A stretch of 64,000 nt of DNA from Gallionellales bacterium GWA2_54_124 (lineage in GTDB: Bacteria; Pseudomonadota; Gammaproteobacteria; Burkholderiales; Gallionellaceae). Shown here piece by piece: positions 17,325 to 26,050 of this stretch (position 1 is its first letter; every line of letters starts with the position of its first letter). The stretch spans positions 744,001-808,000 of the forward strand of contig MGWO01000007.1 of assembly GCA_001801025.1 (NCBI GenBank), given 5' to 3'. The notes beneath the pieces are model-generated. The model saw nothing but the letters and a program-made list of their open reading frames with translations, ran no database searches and was not told the DNA's origin. The translations under genes and the position numbers were made by a program.

Positions 17325-18524
17325 GTGAACAAACAGGTTCAGGAAGCCTATATTGTTGCGGCAACCCGCACGCCGGTTGGGCGCGCGCCGCGCGGCATGT
17401 TTCGCAACACGCGGCCGGACGATTTGCTCGTGCATGTGTTAAAAAGTGTGCTGGCGCAAGTGCCCACGCTCGATCCTGCCCTTGTCGGTGACGTGATCGC
17501 GGGCTGTGCGATGCCTGAAGCGGAACAGGGCATGAATGTTGCGCGCATTGCGCTGCTGCTGGCGGGTCTCCCGCACACGGTGCCCGGGATGACGGTGAAT
17601 CGTTTTTGTGCATCGGGCTTGCAGGCGGTGGCGCAGGCTGCCGACCGCATCCGCTTGGGCGAGGCGGAGGTGATGATCGCCGCGGGCGTTGAGAGCATGA
17701 GCATGGTGCCGATGATGGGCAACAAGCTGGCCTTTAATCCGGCTATTTTCGAGAACAGCGAGCATCTGGGGCTCGCCTACGGTATGGGGCTGACAGCGGA
17801 GCGTGTCGCACAGCGGTGGAAAATCTCCCGCGAGGATCAGGATGCTTTTGCGTTGCAAAGTCATCTGCGCGCGCTGGCAGCCATTAATCACGGTGAGTTC
17901 AAAGGTGAAATTACCCCGTATCTGAAGGAAGAGTATCTGGCGGATCTGGAGAGTCGTTCCGTGCAGAGGAGTTGTCTCGAGTTGAGTCAGGATGAAGGGC
18001 CGCGAAGGGATACGTCGATGGATGCGTTAGCCCGCCTCAAAGCGGTGTTTGTACAAAACGGGACGGTTACCGCCGGGAACAGCTCGCAACTGTCCGATGG
18101 CGCTGCCGCTGTACTGCTCTGCTCGGGTGCTGCGCTGGCCCGTTACAATCTGACGCCTGTTGCCAGATTTGTCGGATTTTCGGTTGCCGGTGTACCCCCC
18201 GAGATGATGGGGATAGGTCCTGTTGAAGCCATTCCGCGCGTCTTGCGTCAGACAGGGTTGCATCTTGCCGACATGGGCTGGATTGAACTTAACGAAGCCT
18301 TTGCGGCGCAGGCACTGGCAGTCATTCGTGAGGCGGGGATCGATCCTGCGCTCGTGAATCCTTTGGGGGGTGCAATTGCGCTGGGTCACCCGCTGGGGGC
18401 GACGGGGTGTATCCGAACGGCGACGCTCCTGCATGGCATGAAGCGCAAAGGACAGAAATACGGTATGGTAACGATGTGCATCGGCAGCGGAATGGGGGCG
18501 GCCGGTATATTTGAGTCTCTATAA
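17325..18524 (+). CDS. fadA: Acetyl-CoA acyltransferase (3-ketoacyl-CoA thiolase)
   Basis: A 399-residue thiolase that cleaves 3-ketoacyl-CoA with CoA to release acetyl-CoA. The nucleophilic cysteine is in VNRFCASGLQA (about residue 93), the catalytic histidine in LGHPLGATG (about 353), and the second cysteine in MCIGSGMGAA near the C-terminus. The start is GTG at 17325 behind GAGGAG. It is the last gene of the fad cluster; the next gene starts 43 bases later with its own ribosome site, so readthrough is possible. Confidence 0.94.
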   Translation: MNKQVQEAYIVAATRTPVGRAPRGMFRNTRPDDLLVHVLKSVLAQVPTLDPALVGDVIAGCAMPEAEQGMNVARIALLLAGLPHTVPGMTVNRFCASGLQAVAQAADRIRLGEAEVMIAAGVESMSMVPMMGNKLAFNPAIFENSEHLGLAYGMGLTAERVAQRWKISREDQDAFALQSHLRALAAINHGEFKGEITPYLKEEYLADLESRSVQRSCLELSQDEGPRRDTSMDALARLKAVFVQNGTVTAGNSSQLSDGAAAVLLCSGAALARYNLTPVARFVGFSVAGVPPEMMGIGPVEAIPRVLRQTGLHLADMGWIELNEAFAAQALAVIREAGIDPALVNPLGGAIALGHPLGATGCIRTATLLHGMKRKGQKYGMVTMCIGSGMGAAGIFESL

Positions 18525-18567
18525 TTCAGCAGGTACCCTGCGCATCGTCAGGGCGGAGAAGAAATTT

Positions 18568-19134
18568 ATGAAAAAAAAATTATTGTGCGCAATTTTTCTG
18601 CTTCTTAGTTACAGTACGCAGGCCGTTGAAATCGATGGGGTGGAACTGCCCGATGTCGTTCATCTGGGCAACAGCAATCTCGTGCTTAACGGCGCGGGCG
18701 TGCGCAGCAAGTTTATCTTCGACGTGTATGTGACGGCACTGTATTTGAGCGCCAAAAAGAATATGGCGACGGCTGTGCTGAGTGATCTCGGAGAAAAGCG
18801 CATTGCGATGTATTTTTTGGATGACATCAGTGCGGCAAACCTGTTGTATTCATTTGACGAGGGGATCAGGGAAAACCATAGCGCGGCTGAGCTCGCGGCG
18901 ATGAAGGAAGATTTGCACAAATTCGATGTCATCTGCCACAGGATGGTCAGATTAAAAGCAGGGGACGTGGTTTTATTTGATTATCAGATCGGTACCGGCA
19001 CGCAGGTTCGGGTTAATGGCGGGCTGCGTGGCACGATCGCGGGCAGCTCGTTTTACAACATGCTGCTTAAAATATGGTTGGGGGAAAAGCCAATGCAGCA
19101 AGATCTCAAATTGAAACTGCTGGGTGGCTTTTGA
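18568..19134 (+). CDS. Exported chalcone-isomerase-like protein
   Basis: This 188-residue protein has a signal peptide (MKKKLLCAIFLLLSYSTQA) and a chalcone isomerase-like (Chalcone_3) domain: VEIDGVELPD, LVLNGAGVRSKFIFDVYVTALYL and the end motif GGLRGTIAGSSFYNMLLKIWLG. Bacterial members of this fold are periplasmic and usually lack the flavonoid-cyclizing residues; some bind fatty acids. A fatty-acid link would fit its place behind fadA but is inference. ATG 18568 is chosen because the signal peptide begins there and GGAG precedes it; the frame is open upstream into fadA. It ends exactly where the next gene begins. Confidence 0.85.
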   Translation: MKKKLLCAIFLLLSYSTQAVEIDGVELPDVVHLGNSNLVLNGAGVRSKFIFDVYVTALYLSAKKNMATAVLSDLGEKRIAMYFLDDISAANLLYSFDEGIRENHSAAELAAMKEDLHKFDVICHRMVRLKAGDVVLFDYQIGTGTQVRVNGGLRGTIAGSSFYNMLLKIWLGEKPMQQDLKLKLLGGF

Positions 19135-20334
19135 ATGAGTGAAGCAGCGCAGCTCAATTTGGATGCGACGGCGGGACGTATCAACCGCGCGGCGCTCGAT
19201 GCGGCATTGCAGGGCGAGGCGTGTTACCAGTTGATTAAGGCGCGCAGCCTGTTCGCTGACGTATCCGTATTTATCAGTGCGGCTCAGTTGCAACAGATGC
19301 AAGGGGTGATTTCGGCAGTAGAACGGGTGGTTCGCAGCGATCAGTGGAAAATGGATAATGGGCAGCCGGCAACCGGAAACCGTTGTACCAAAGGTGTGTT
19401 TTTCGGCTATGACTTTCATCTGAATAGCGATGGCGCGCACCTGATCGAAATCAATACCAATGCGGGCGGTGCTTTTTTAAACAGCGTGCTGATCCAGAGT
19501 CAGCGTGACGCTCATTTGCCCGGGGAGGCGGTGAGTTTGCCCTGTCTCGATACTGTGTTTGTTGAGATGTTCCGCCGTGAGTGGCGGCTGGCGCGCGGCG
19601 AGGCAGCTCTGGCATGTATTGCCATTGTCGATGAACAGCCGGTAGAGCAATATTTATATCCGGAATTTTTAATGGCGCAGCGTCAGTTTGAGCGTGCCGG
19701 TATCCGTGCCTGTATCGTTGATCCTGCAGAACTCAGGGCGCGCGATGACGGGCTGTATCTTGGCCCCCGGAAGATCGATCTGATCTATAACCGGCTGACG
19801 GATTTTACCCTGCAGCAGCACCCTGACTTGTTGCAGGCTTATCTGCATGATCGCGTGGTGTTGACCCCGACCCCTGAACACTATGAGCGTTATGCCGATA
19901 AACGCAATCTGGCCCGGCTGACCGATGCCGATGAACTGCGTGATTTGGACGTCTCTGAAAACGATATTGCAACCTTGCAAGCCGGTATTCCGCATACCTT
20001 TGTCGTGCAATCTGACTTGGAAGATGCTTTGTGGCATGGTCGTAAATCATTGTTTTTTAAGCCTTGTTCAGGATATGCCAGCCGCGGGGCGTATCGCGGC
20101 GACAAGCTGACCCGGCGCGTATTCGGTGAGATTTTACAGGCGGAGTATGTCGCGCAGCAGCTGGCCGCCCCCGGCGAACGCGCTGTCGCTGATGACGTAC
20201 AGCTTAAATACGATGTGCGCTGTTATGTTTATGACGGCGTCATTCAGTTGCTGGCCGCTCGCCTGTATCAGGGGCAGACGACTAATTTTCGCACCACGGG
20301 CGGCGGGTTCGCACAGGTCAGGCAGCTCGGGTAG
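19135..20334 (+). CDS. Uncharacterised ATP-grasp-like protein
   Basis: I do not recognise a named family for this 399-residue protein. Sequence features fit an ATP-grasp-like fold: HLIEINTNAGGAFLN (metal- and nucleotide-binding Glu/Asn pair), FFKPCSGYASRGAYRGDKLTRR (lysine with a glycine-rich loop, here named by its ends FFKPCSG and DKLTRR), and YDVRCYVYDGVIQLLAARLYQGQTTNF near the end (names: YDVRCYVYDG, ARLYQGQTTNF). Such enzymes ligate a carboxylate to an amine or thiol using ATP. No transport or membrane segments are visible. Its ATG directly follows the stop of the chalcone-isomerase-like gene, suggesting coupled translation. The substrate is unknown. Confidence 0.75.
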   Translation: MSEAAQLNLDATAGRINRAALDAALQGEACYQLIKARSLFADVSVFISAAQLQQMQGVISAVERVVRSDQWKMDNGQPATGNRCTKGVFFGYDFHLNSDGAHLIEINTNAGGAFLNSVLIQSQRDAHLPGEAVSLPCLDTVFVEMFRREWRLARGEAALACIAIVDEQPVEQYLYPEFLMAQRQFERAGIRACIVDPAELRARDDGLYLGPRKIDLIYNRLTDFTLQQHPDLLQAYLHDRVVLTPTPEHYERYADKRNLARLTDADELRDLDVSENDIATLQAGIPHTFVVQSDLEDALWHGRKSLFFKPCSGYASRGAYRGDKLTRRVFGEILQAEYVAQQLAAPGERAVADDVQLKYDVRCYVYDGVIQLLAARLYQGQTTNFRTTGGGFAQVRQLG

Positions 20335-20343
20335 AATGCGCGC

Positions 20344-20733
20344 ATGTTGATCTATTCATTTTTGGCCATCGGGCTGGGTGCGGCACTAGGTGCCTGGTTG
20401 CGCTGGGGTTTGGGGCTCTGGCTTAATCCGGCATTGCCGGAACTACCGATCGGCACGCTGACGGCCAATCTGATTGGCGGTTATTTAATCGGGCTTGCAA
20501 TTGCTTTTTTTATCCAGCATCCTGGGCTGTCGCCTGAATGGCGGCTTTTGATCATCACCGGATTTCTGGGCGGATTGACGACTTTTTCCACTTTTTCGGC
20601 CGAGACCGTCACGCTGCTTTTGCGCGGACAGTATGCGTGGGCGGCAGGCATCATCGCAGCCCATATGGGCGGCTCGTTGTTGATGACGGTGCTGGGTATT
20701 CAGACCTTCAAATATCTACAGGGAGTGCAATGA
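20344..20733 (+). CDS. crcB: Fluoride ion channel CrcB/Fluc
   Basis: A 129-residue, four-helix inner-membrane protein. It contains the family signatures GALRWG-like [21 protein letters not shown] and [15 protein letters not shown], the last with the conserved Gly-Thr-Thr-Phe-Ser break. Fluc channels export fluoride as dual-topology dimers. It starts 9 bases after the preceding stop, which leaves no room for a fluoride riboswitch directly upstream. Its stop overlaps the start of the DUF190 gene (ATGA), a frequent crcB partner. Confidence 0.95.
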   Translation: MLIYSFLAIGLGAALGAWLRWGLGLWLNPALPELPIGTLTANLIGGYLIGLAIAFFIQHPGLSPEWRLLIITGFLGGLTTFSTFSAETVTLLLRGQYAWAAGIIAAHMGGSLLMTVLGIQTFKYLQGVQ

Positions 20734-21038
20734 TGAATCAGCTTTGTTTTTACGTCGGCGAAAAACAACATCACGCAGGCATGATGCTGTACGAGTGGCT
20801 GCTCGAAGAAGCTAGGGGGCTGGGTATTCATGGCGGTTCGGCATTTCGCGCGATTGCCGGATTCGGGCGGCACGGCAGGCTGCATGAGGAAACGTTCTTT
20901 GAATTGGCAGGTGAATTGGCGGTCAAGGTCGAGTTTATTCTGGACGATGCGATTACCGAACAGATGTTGCAGCGCGTTCATATGCAGAGTCTAAAGATCT
21001 TTTATGTCCGGACTCAGGTCGAATCCGGATTTATGTAA
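20730..21038 (+). CDS. DUF190-family protein
   Basis: This 102-residue protein has the DUF190 pattern: [36 protein letters not shown] and a C-terminal KIFYVR strand, named here by short pieces ([15 protein letters not shown]). The family has a ferredoxin-like, PII-resembling fold and is very often encoded beside crcB. A regulatory role on fluoride export is suggested by that association but not shown. The start at 20730 (ATGATG) overlaps the crcB stop by four bases, behind GGGAG. Confidence 0.9.
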   Translation: MMNQLCFYVGEKQHHAGMMLYEWLLEEARGLGIHGGSAFRAIAGFGRHGRLHEETFFELAGELAVKVEFILDDAITEQMLQRVHMQSLKIFYVRTQVESGFM

Positions 21039-21066
21039 TTCTAAGCAGGGAAACAGGAACATCAGC

Positions 21067-21855
21067 ATGAAGAAAATCGTAATGATACTGGCGTTGTGTT
21101 TGTCGGCCTTGACTGCGCAGGCTGCGGTACAGGGGCGTGAGGTCAGTTATCAGGAAAATGGCGTGACGCTCAAGGGCTATGTTGCCTATGACGATGCCGT
21201 TAAGGGTAAACGTCCTGCGGTGTTGGTCGTGCATGAATGGTGGGGGCATAATGACTATGTGCGCCATCGTGCGGATATGCTGGCAAAACTGGGTTACACC
21301 GCGCTGGCGGTCGATATGTACGGCGACGGGAAACTGGCGCATCATCCTGACGACGCGGGTCGGTTTGCCACAGAATTGAGCAGCAATATGCCGCTGGCCA
21401 AAGCGCGCTTCGATGCCGGTATCAAATTGCTGGGCACGCAAAAGACCGTGGACGCGGCTCAGATGGCGGCGATCGGTTACTGCTTTGGCGGTGGGGTCGT
21501 GCTGAACATGGCTCGTCTGGGTGAAAATCTCAAGGGGGTGGCGAGTTTTCACGGCGGATTGAATACACATATTCCAGTTGTTCCCGGCACAATTCGTGCC
21601 CGCATCCTCTCTTTTAGCGGAGACGATGACGTCATGATTACCCCTGACAAGGTCGCTGCATTCAAGGTTGAAATGGATGCCGCAAAAGCCAATTACCGTG
21701 TGGTCACCTATCCTGGGGTTAAACACAGTTTTACCAATCCGGATGCAGATGAGCTGGGCAAGAAGTTTAACTTGCCGCTGGCCTTCAACGCTGAAGCCGA
21801 CAAGGATTCCTGGCAGCAGACAACGGAATTTTTACGCGCAGTCTTCGGACTATAG
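21067..21855 (+). CDS. Exported dienelactone hydrolase-family protein
   Basis: The 262-residue product carries a signal peptide (MKKIVMILALCLSALTAQA) and an alpha/beta-hydrolase of the dienelactone hydrolase family. The nucleophile elbow is GYCFGGGVV (Cys, as in DLH), EWWG precedes the oxyanion region, an acid residue lies in FSGDDDVM, and the histidine is in GVKHSFTNPDA. Family members hydrolyse lactones or small esters; the export signal is unlike the cytoplasmic DLH of chlorocatechol pathways, so the natural substrate is unknown. ATG 21067 is preferred to the upstream open frame because the signal peptide and a purine-rich ribosome site begin there. Confidence 0.88.
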   Translation: MKKIVMILALCLSALTAQAAVQGREVSYQENGVTLKGYVAYDDAVKGKRPAVLVVHEWWGHNDYVRHRADMLAKLGYTALAVDMYGDGKLAHHPDDAGRFATELSSNMPLAKARFDAGIKLLGTQKTVDAAQMAAIGYCFGGGVVLNMARLGENLKGVASFHGGLNTHIPVVPGTIRARILSFSGDDDVMITPDKVAAFKVEMDAAKANYRVVTYPGVKHSFTNPDADELGKKFNLPLAFNAEADKDSWQQTTEFLRAVFGL

Positions 21856-21932
21856 TTTTAAAGGCTTTGTGTGAGGCGATCAGCCTGGGCTACAATCCCG
21901 CCGTTTTTGTGACGATAACGAGGAATTTCCGC

Positions 21933-22088
21933 GTGAAAAAAATATGGATTGCGTTGCCCTTTGTTTTTCTGTGCGCTTGTGCTGCGACTGATATTTATTT
22001 TCCGGCACCGGCAGCTAAAAATGCGGCAGACCGTATCATTTCTGACGTATGGCAGGTTAAACCTGCCGGCGTTAAGGGGGCCAAATGA
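21933..22088 (+). CDS. ynbE: YnbE-like small lipoprotein
   Basis: A 51-residue lipoprotein with a GTG start at 21933 (CGAGGAA upstream). A hydrophobic stretch ends in the lipobox FLCAC, followed by IYFPAPAAKNAADRIISDVWQ. That short mature part resembles YnbE of the E. coli ydbH-ynbE-ydbL operon, where YnbE is the outer-membrane partner of the AsmA-like protein YdbH in phospholipid transport between membranes. Overlap by ATGA with a DUF1318 (YdbL) gene supports the assignment. No YdbH homologue is visible in the window. Confidence 0.82.
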   Translation: MKKIWIALPFVFLCACAATDIYFPAPAAKNAADRIISDVWQVKPAGVKGAK

Positions 22089-22498
22089 GTCTGATTAACT
22101 ATCTGTTTATGCTGGTTTTTATTTTTTCTGCCCAGCAGGTGCAGGCGGGTTCTGAACTGGATGTAAATACGCCGGGTGTTCAGGCGATTAAAGTTCGCAT
22201 GCAGGCGCGCCACGGACAACTGGCTGCATACTACAGCAGCGGTGCGGTAGGGCTGAATATGGATGGTACGATCTGTCTGCGCGATGAAGCTTCCGTGCCG
22301 CTGGCCGCACGGAAGCCGTTGAGCGCGCTGGTCGAGGCTGAAAACAAGGATCGCGAACGTTTGTATTCCGAAATCGCCAATGCAAACGGACATCCCGAGT
22401 GGCATAACGAGATACGTCGCGTGTTTGCACCGCGCTGGCTGAACTTCGCTCAGCGCGGCTGGTGGATGATGAGCGATCGCGGCTGGATACAAAAATAA
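22085..22498 (+). CDS. ydbL: YdbL-like protein (DUF1318)
   Basis: This 137-residue exported protein has a signal peptide ending VQAG and the DUF1318 pattern: IKVRMQARHGQLAAYYSSGAVG, then the hallmark LVEAENKDRERLYSEIA and a C-terminal RGWWMMSDRGWIQK (named by short pieces EAENKDRERLY and DRGWIQK). E. coli YdbL is a periplasmic partner of the YdbH-YnbE intermembrane lipid bridge. It overlaps ynbE by four bases, so the two are translationally coupled. Confidence 0.88.
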   Translation: MSLINYLFMLVFIFSAQQVQAGSELDVNTPGVQAIKVRMQARHGQLAAYYSSGAVGLNMDGTICLRDEASVPLAARKPLSALVEAENKDRERLYSEIANANGHPEWHNEIRRVFAPRWLNFAQRGWWMMSDRGWIQK

Positions 22499-22551
22499 CG
22501 GCTGGGCGGTGTCCAAAGTTGGGCGCCGCGTGAGTCTATGGGTAAATCTGA

Positions 22552-23331
22552 ATGAATCCAACGCTGGTGTTTGACATTGAAACCGTGCCCGATGTGAAGG
22601 GGCTGCGCATCTTGCAGGGGTTAGACGCGAGCGTGAGCGACTGGGAAGTCGCTGAAATGGCGTTTCAGCAGCGTCGCCAGTCAACGGGCAGCGATTTTGT
22701 TCAGCATCATTTACAGCGCGTGGTCGCTATTTCCTGTGTGTTACGCGAGGGTAATCATTTTAATGTCTGGTCGCTGGGCGAATTAGGTGAGGATGAAGGC
22801 AGCTTGATTCAGCGCTTCTTCGACATCATCGATAAATACACACCGCAACTCGTGTCGTGGAATGGTGGCGGCTTCGATCTGCCGGTGCTGCATTATCGCG
22901 GACTGATCCACGGCGTGCAGTGCGCACGCTACTGGGATATGGGCGAGGACGACCGCGAATTCAAATGGAATAATTACCTCGGTCGTTACCACACGCGCCA
23001 CCTCGATCTGATGGATTTGCTGGCACGCTATACCGGGCGCGCCAATGCGCCGCTGGATGATCTGGCAAAACTGATGGGCTTTCCCGGTAAACTGGGTATG
23101 GATGGTTCGCGGGTGTGGGCGTCGTACCAGCAGGGTGACTTGTCGGAAATCCGCAACTACTGTGAAACCGATGTGGCTAATACCTATTTGGTTTATGCCC
23201 GCTTTCAGATGATGCGCGGCGTGTTGACTCCTGATGCGTATAAAAAAGAATGCGCATTTGTCAGGGCTGCACTTGAAAAATACCCGTTGCCGCACTGGCA
23301 GGCATTTCTGGCAGCCTGGCCTGACGCCTGA
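22552..23331 (+). CDS. 3'-5' exonuclease related to the PolB exonuclease domain
   Basis: This 259-residue DEDDy-type exonuclease stands alone, without a polymerase domain. Motif I is FDIETVPD (about residues 5-12), motif II SWNGGGFDLPVL (about 101-112), and motif III begins YCETDVANTYLVY (about 203). It would remove nucleotides from 3' ends of DNA or RNA; the biological substrate of this family is not established. The gene starts 54 bases after ydbL and ends in a TGATG overlap with the VanZ-like gene. Confidence 0.9.
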   Translation: MNPTLVFDIETVPDVKGLRILQGLDASVSDWEVAEMAFQQRRQSTGSDFVQHHLQRVVAISCVLREGNHFNVWSLGELGEDEGSLIQRFFDIIDKYTPQLVSWNGGGFDLPVLHYRGLIHGVQCARYWDMGEDDREFKWNNYLGRYHTRHLDLMDLLARYTGRANAPLDDLAKLMGFPGKLGMDGSRVWASYQQGDLSEIRNYCETDVANTYLVYARFQMMRGVLTPDAYKKECAFVRAALEKYPLPHWQAFLAAWPDA

Positions 23332-23723
23332 TGCTCAAATACACGCGTATATGGGCAAGTGTCGGTTGGATCTTGGTTTTGCTGGTTGTGTACTTGTCGC
23401 TGGTGCCCAATCCCCCTGCGCCGGTGACGTTTGATCATGCCGATAAACTGGAGCATGCATTGGCTTATGCCGCGCTGTCGTTCTGGTTTTGCCAGCTGTA
23501 TGGACGCCTGCGCGTCATTGTAGCGCTCGCCGGACTGGGAATCGCGCTTGAATATGTACAGGGCTGGACGGGATACCGCAGCTTCGATGTGCTGGATATG
23601 CTGGCTGACGGCGTGGGCGTATTATCGGGTTCTGTGCTTGCGATGACACCGTTGGGGCAACTGCTTTGCTGTATTGAGCGCCGCGATAAATTGAATAGAA
23701 ACGGGAATAGAAATGACGACTGA
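23331..23723 (+). CDS. VanZ-like membrane protein
   Basis: A 130-residue protein with three or four hydrophobic helices and the VanZ-like pattern: [11 protein letters not shown] near the start, then [20 protein letters not shown] (conserved Asp/Lys/His motif, described by DKLEHALAY) and [24 protein letters not shown] (described by EYVQ and DVLDMLA). The function of chromosomal VanZ-like proteins is not settled. The start overlaps the preceding stop and the 3' end overlaps rlmD by 11 bases. Confidence 0.88.
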   Translation: MLKYTRIWASVGWILVLLVVYLSLVPNPPAPVTFDHADKLEHALAYAALSFWFCQLYGRLRVIVALAGLGIALEYVQGWTGYRSFDVLDMLADGVGVLSGSVLAMTPLGQLLCCIERRDKLNRNGNRNDD

Positions 23724-25020
23724 CAACAGAGTAACCATTGAATCGCTGGACCAGGAAGGTCGCGGCATCGCCCATGCGGAGGGTAAGGTAATTTTCATCG
23801 AGGGCGCGTTAACCGGAGAAGTCGTGAGTTATGCGTCCTACCGCAAAAAACCCTCCTTTGAACTGGCGCAGATGACGGCGCTGCATCGCGCAGCCTCGAT
23901 CCGCGTGGAACCTAAATGCAAACATTACGGCATGTGCGGCGGATGCTCGATGCAGCATCTGGACTCGCGCGTACAGGTTGCAGTGAAACAGCGTATTTTG
24001 GAAGACAGTCTGTCGCGTATCGGGAAAGTTAAGCCTGAATCTATACTGCCTGCGATTTACGGGCAGGCGTGGGGATATCGGGAACGTGCGCGAATTTCGG
24101 CCAAGTATGTCATCAAGAAAGAAAAAATGCTGGTAGGCTTCCACGAGAAGCGCAGCAGTTTCGTCGCCGATATGCAAAGTTGCGAGATTCTGGAGCCGAA
24201 GGTCGCCTCACTGATTCAGCCGCTGGCTAATCTGTTAGCGGGGTTGTCGATACGCGACAAGTTGCCGCAAATCGAGGTCGCGGTAGGCGAAAACGTGTAT
24301 GTGCTGGTGCTGCGCATCATGGCGCCGCTTTCCAGTGAAGACGAAGCCGCCTTGCGCGCATTTGCCGATCAGCATAGCGTGCAGTTCTGGCTGCAAACCA
24401 AGGGGCCTGAAACGGTTGTGCCTTTTTATCCGCTGGATGCACCTGAATTGACTTATAGCCTGCCTGAGTTCGGCGTTGTGATGCCGTTTGCGCCGGGCGA
24501 ATTTACACAGGTTAACAGTCAGCTCAATCGCGTGATGATCAGCCGTGCGATACGCCTGCTTGATCCTCAAAAAGGCGAGCGCATCGTCGATTTCTTCTGC
24601 GGGCTCGGTAATTTTACCCTGCCGATTGCCCGCTCCGGTGCTCAGGTGACGGGCATCGAAGGCAGCGATGCGCTGGTCAAACGAGCCGCGCAGAATGCAG
24701 CGTCGAACACTTTATCTGCGAACACAGCATTTAGTGCGCGCAATTTGTTCGAAATGGACGAAGCTGCGCTGGCCGCTCTTGGCCGGTTCGATAAATGGCT
24801 GATCGATCCGCCGCGCGATGGTGCGATGGAGCTGGTTAAATCGATTACGCCCGAAATTGCGCCTGATCTGATCGTCTATGTCAGCTGTAATCCGGCCACT
24901 TTGGCGCGCGATGCGGCTGAACTGGTGCTGCGCGGTTATGTGCTGAAATCAGCCGGTGTAATGAATATGTTCCCGCAAACATCTCATGTCGAATCGATCG
25001 CAGTGTTCGTTAGATCATAG
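23713..25020 (+). CDS. rlmD: 23S rRNA (uracil-1939-C5)-methyltransferase RlmD
   Basis: The 435-residue enzyme methylates U1939 of 23S rRNA using SAM. An N-terminal TRAM domain (about 3-60) precedes the iron-sulfur cysteines C69, C75, C78 and C157 ([10 protein letters not shown], then SCEIL). The SAM-binding core has [15 protein letters not shown] near 292, DPPRDGA, and the catalytic-cysteine motif [12 protein letters not shown] near 390. Length is as in E. coli RlmD (433). The 11-base overlap with the VanZ-like gene indicates an operon. Confidence 0.95.
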   Translation: MTTDNRVTIESLDQEGRGIAHAEGKVIFIEGALTGEVVSYASYRKKPSFELAQMTALHRAASIRVEPKCKHYGMCGGCSMQHLDSRVQVAVKQRILEDSLSRIGKVKPESILPAIYGQAWGYRERARISAKYVIKKEKMLVGFHEKRSSFVADMQSCEILEPKVASLIQPLANLLAGLSIRDKLPQIEVAVGENVYVLVLRIMAPLSSEDEAALRAFADQHSVQFWLQTKGPETVVPFYPLDAPELTYSLPEFGVVMPFAPGEFTQVNSQLNRVMISRAIRLLDPQKGERIVDFFCGLGNFTLPIARSGAQVTGIEGSDALVKRAAQNAASNTLSANTAFSARNLFEMDEAALAALGRFDKWLIDPPRDGAMELVKSITPEIAPDLIVYVSCNPATLARDAAELVLRGYVLKSAGVMNMFPQTSHVESIAVFVRS

Positions 25021-25150
25021 ATGAGTGGTTTTTCTCTGCCGTTGGGATTAAAATGCCTGAAAATTTGACGATACGACTGTTGTTTTAAGGCAGTTTCGGG
25101 TTGCAACAAGGGAATGCCAATGTCGAAAGACGGGGTTGTTGTCAGAGCAT

Positions 25151-26050
25151 ATGTCCCTGAATACTAAATTTGCCGGCTGCGTGTTGCTGCTGGCTTGTTG
25201 GTTTTCGCCTCATGTTCGTGCTGAAGCACCCTTTCGCGTGCTGGTTGTGCAAAGCGATAACAACCTGCCGTACCAGTCTTTTTCGAAGGCACTTAATCTC
25301 CCCGTTCAATTTCTGGTAGAAGTTTTACCGCGTGCCGAGGATTTCGCAGCGCAGCCTGCCGATCTTGTCGTAACCGTCGGTTTACGTGCCGCAGAGCTTG
25401 TGGCAAAGAAAACGGCTCAGCCAGTATTGGCAGCCATGATTCCCAGTACCTTGCCGGCTAAACAGCTGCGCAGCCGAATGATTTCCGCCATCTATCTGGA
25501 TCAGCCGCGTGCCCGGCAGGTAGCCTTTTTACGGGCGGTGCTGCCAGAACACACTCGGGTCGGGGTGTTGTATTCTGTTGAAAACCGATTCGATTTTGCA
25601 GGATTCCGTACCGAATTGTCGCGTCAGGGCGGTGTGCTGCTGATGCGTAATTTACATGGTGAAGCCACGCTGTTCGACGATTTAGAAGCCGTTCTGAGCG
25701 AGAGCGATGTGTTGTTTGCTGTGCCGGACAGCGTGGTTTATAACGGCAACACGATACGCAATATCCTGCTGAGTAGTTATCGTCGCAGCATCCCTCTGGT
25801 TGGTTTTTCTCAGCCTTACGTCAAGGCGGGTGCACTGTGCGCCCTGTTTTCCACGCCTGAGCAGTTAGCCGGGCAAGCGTCAGCCATGATCAGCTCATTT
25901 TTTGCGCTGGGTAAACTGCCCGAGTCTCAGTATCCACTGTTCTACACGATTTCCCTGAATCAGGAGGTGGCCAGAACTCTGGGAATTAAGCTGAATACGG
26001 CTGAAATGATTCGGTTGCAAGTTGAGAAAATATCCGGGCCCGCGCGATGA
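25151..26050 (+). CDS. Periplasmic binding protein, ABC_sub_bind-like, partner of the hybrid kinase
   Basis: A 299-residue exported protein. A signal peptide (to about HVRA) is followed by a two-lobed binding protein of the ABC_sub_bind/TrpX-like kind (FRVLVVQSDNN; VVTVGLRAAELVAKKT; RVGVLYSVENRFDF; DVLFAVPDSVVYNGNTIR; IPLVGFSQPYVKAGAL). No permease or ATPase gene is nearby. Instead its last codons overlap the start of a membrane histidine kinase (ATGA). The protein is therefore likely to bind a ligand and present it to the sensor. ATG 25151 is chosen over an in-frame TTG at 25136 because the signal peptide starts there. Confidence 0.85.
   Translation: MSLNTKFAGCVLLLACWFSPHVRAEAPFRVLVVQSDNNLPYQSFSKALNLPVQFLVEVLPRAEDFAAQPADLVVTVGLRAAELVAKKTAQPVLAAMIPSTLPAKQLRSRMISAIYLDQPRARQVAFLRAVLPEHTRVGVLYSVENRFDFAGFRTELSRQGGVLLMRNLHGEATLFDDLEAVLSESDVLFAVPDSVVYNGNTIRNILLSSYRRSIPLVGFSQPYVKAGALCALFSTPEQLAGQASAMISSFFALGKLPESQYPLFYTISLNQEVARTLGIKLNTAEMIRLQVEKISGPAR

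Noticed and set aside
20300..20343. Fluoride riboswitch before crcB
   Set aside because: Only nine bases separate the previous stop from the crcB start, and no pseudoknot-like conserved motif was seen.
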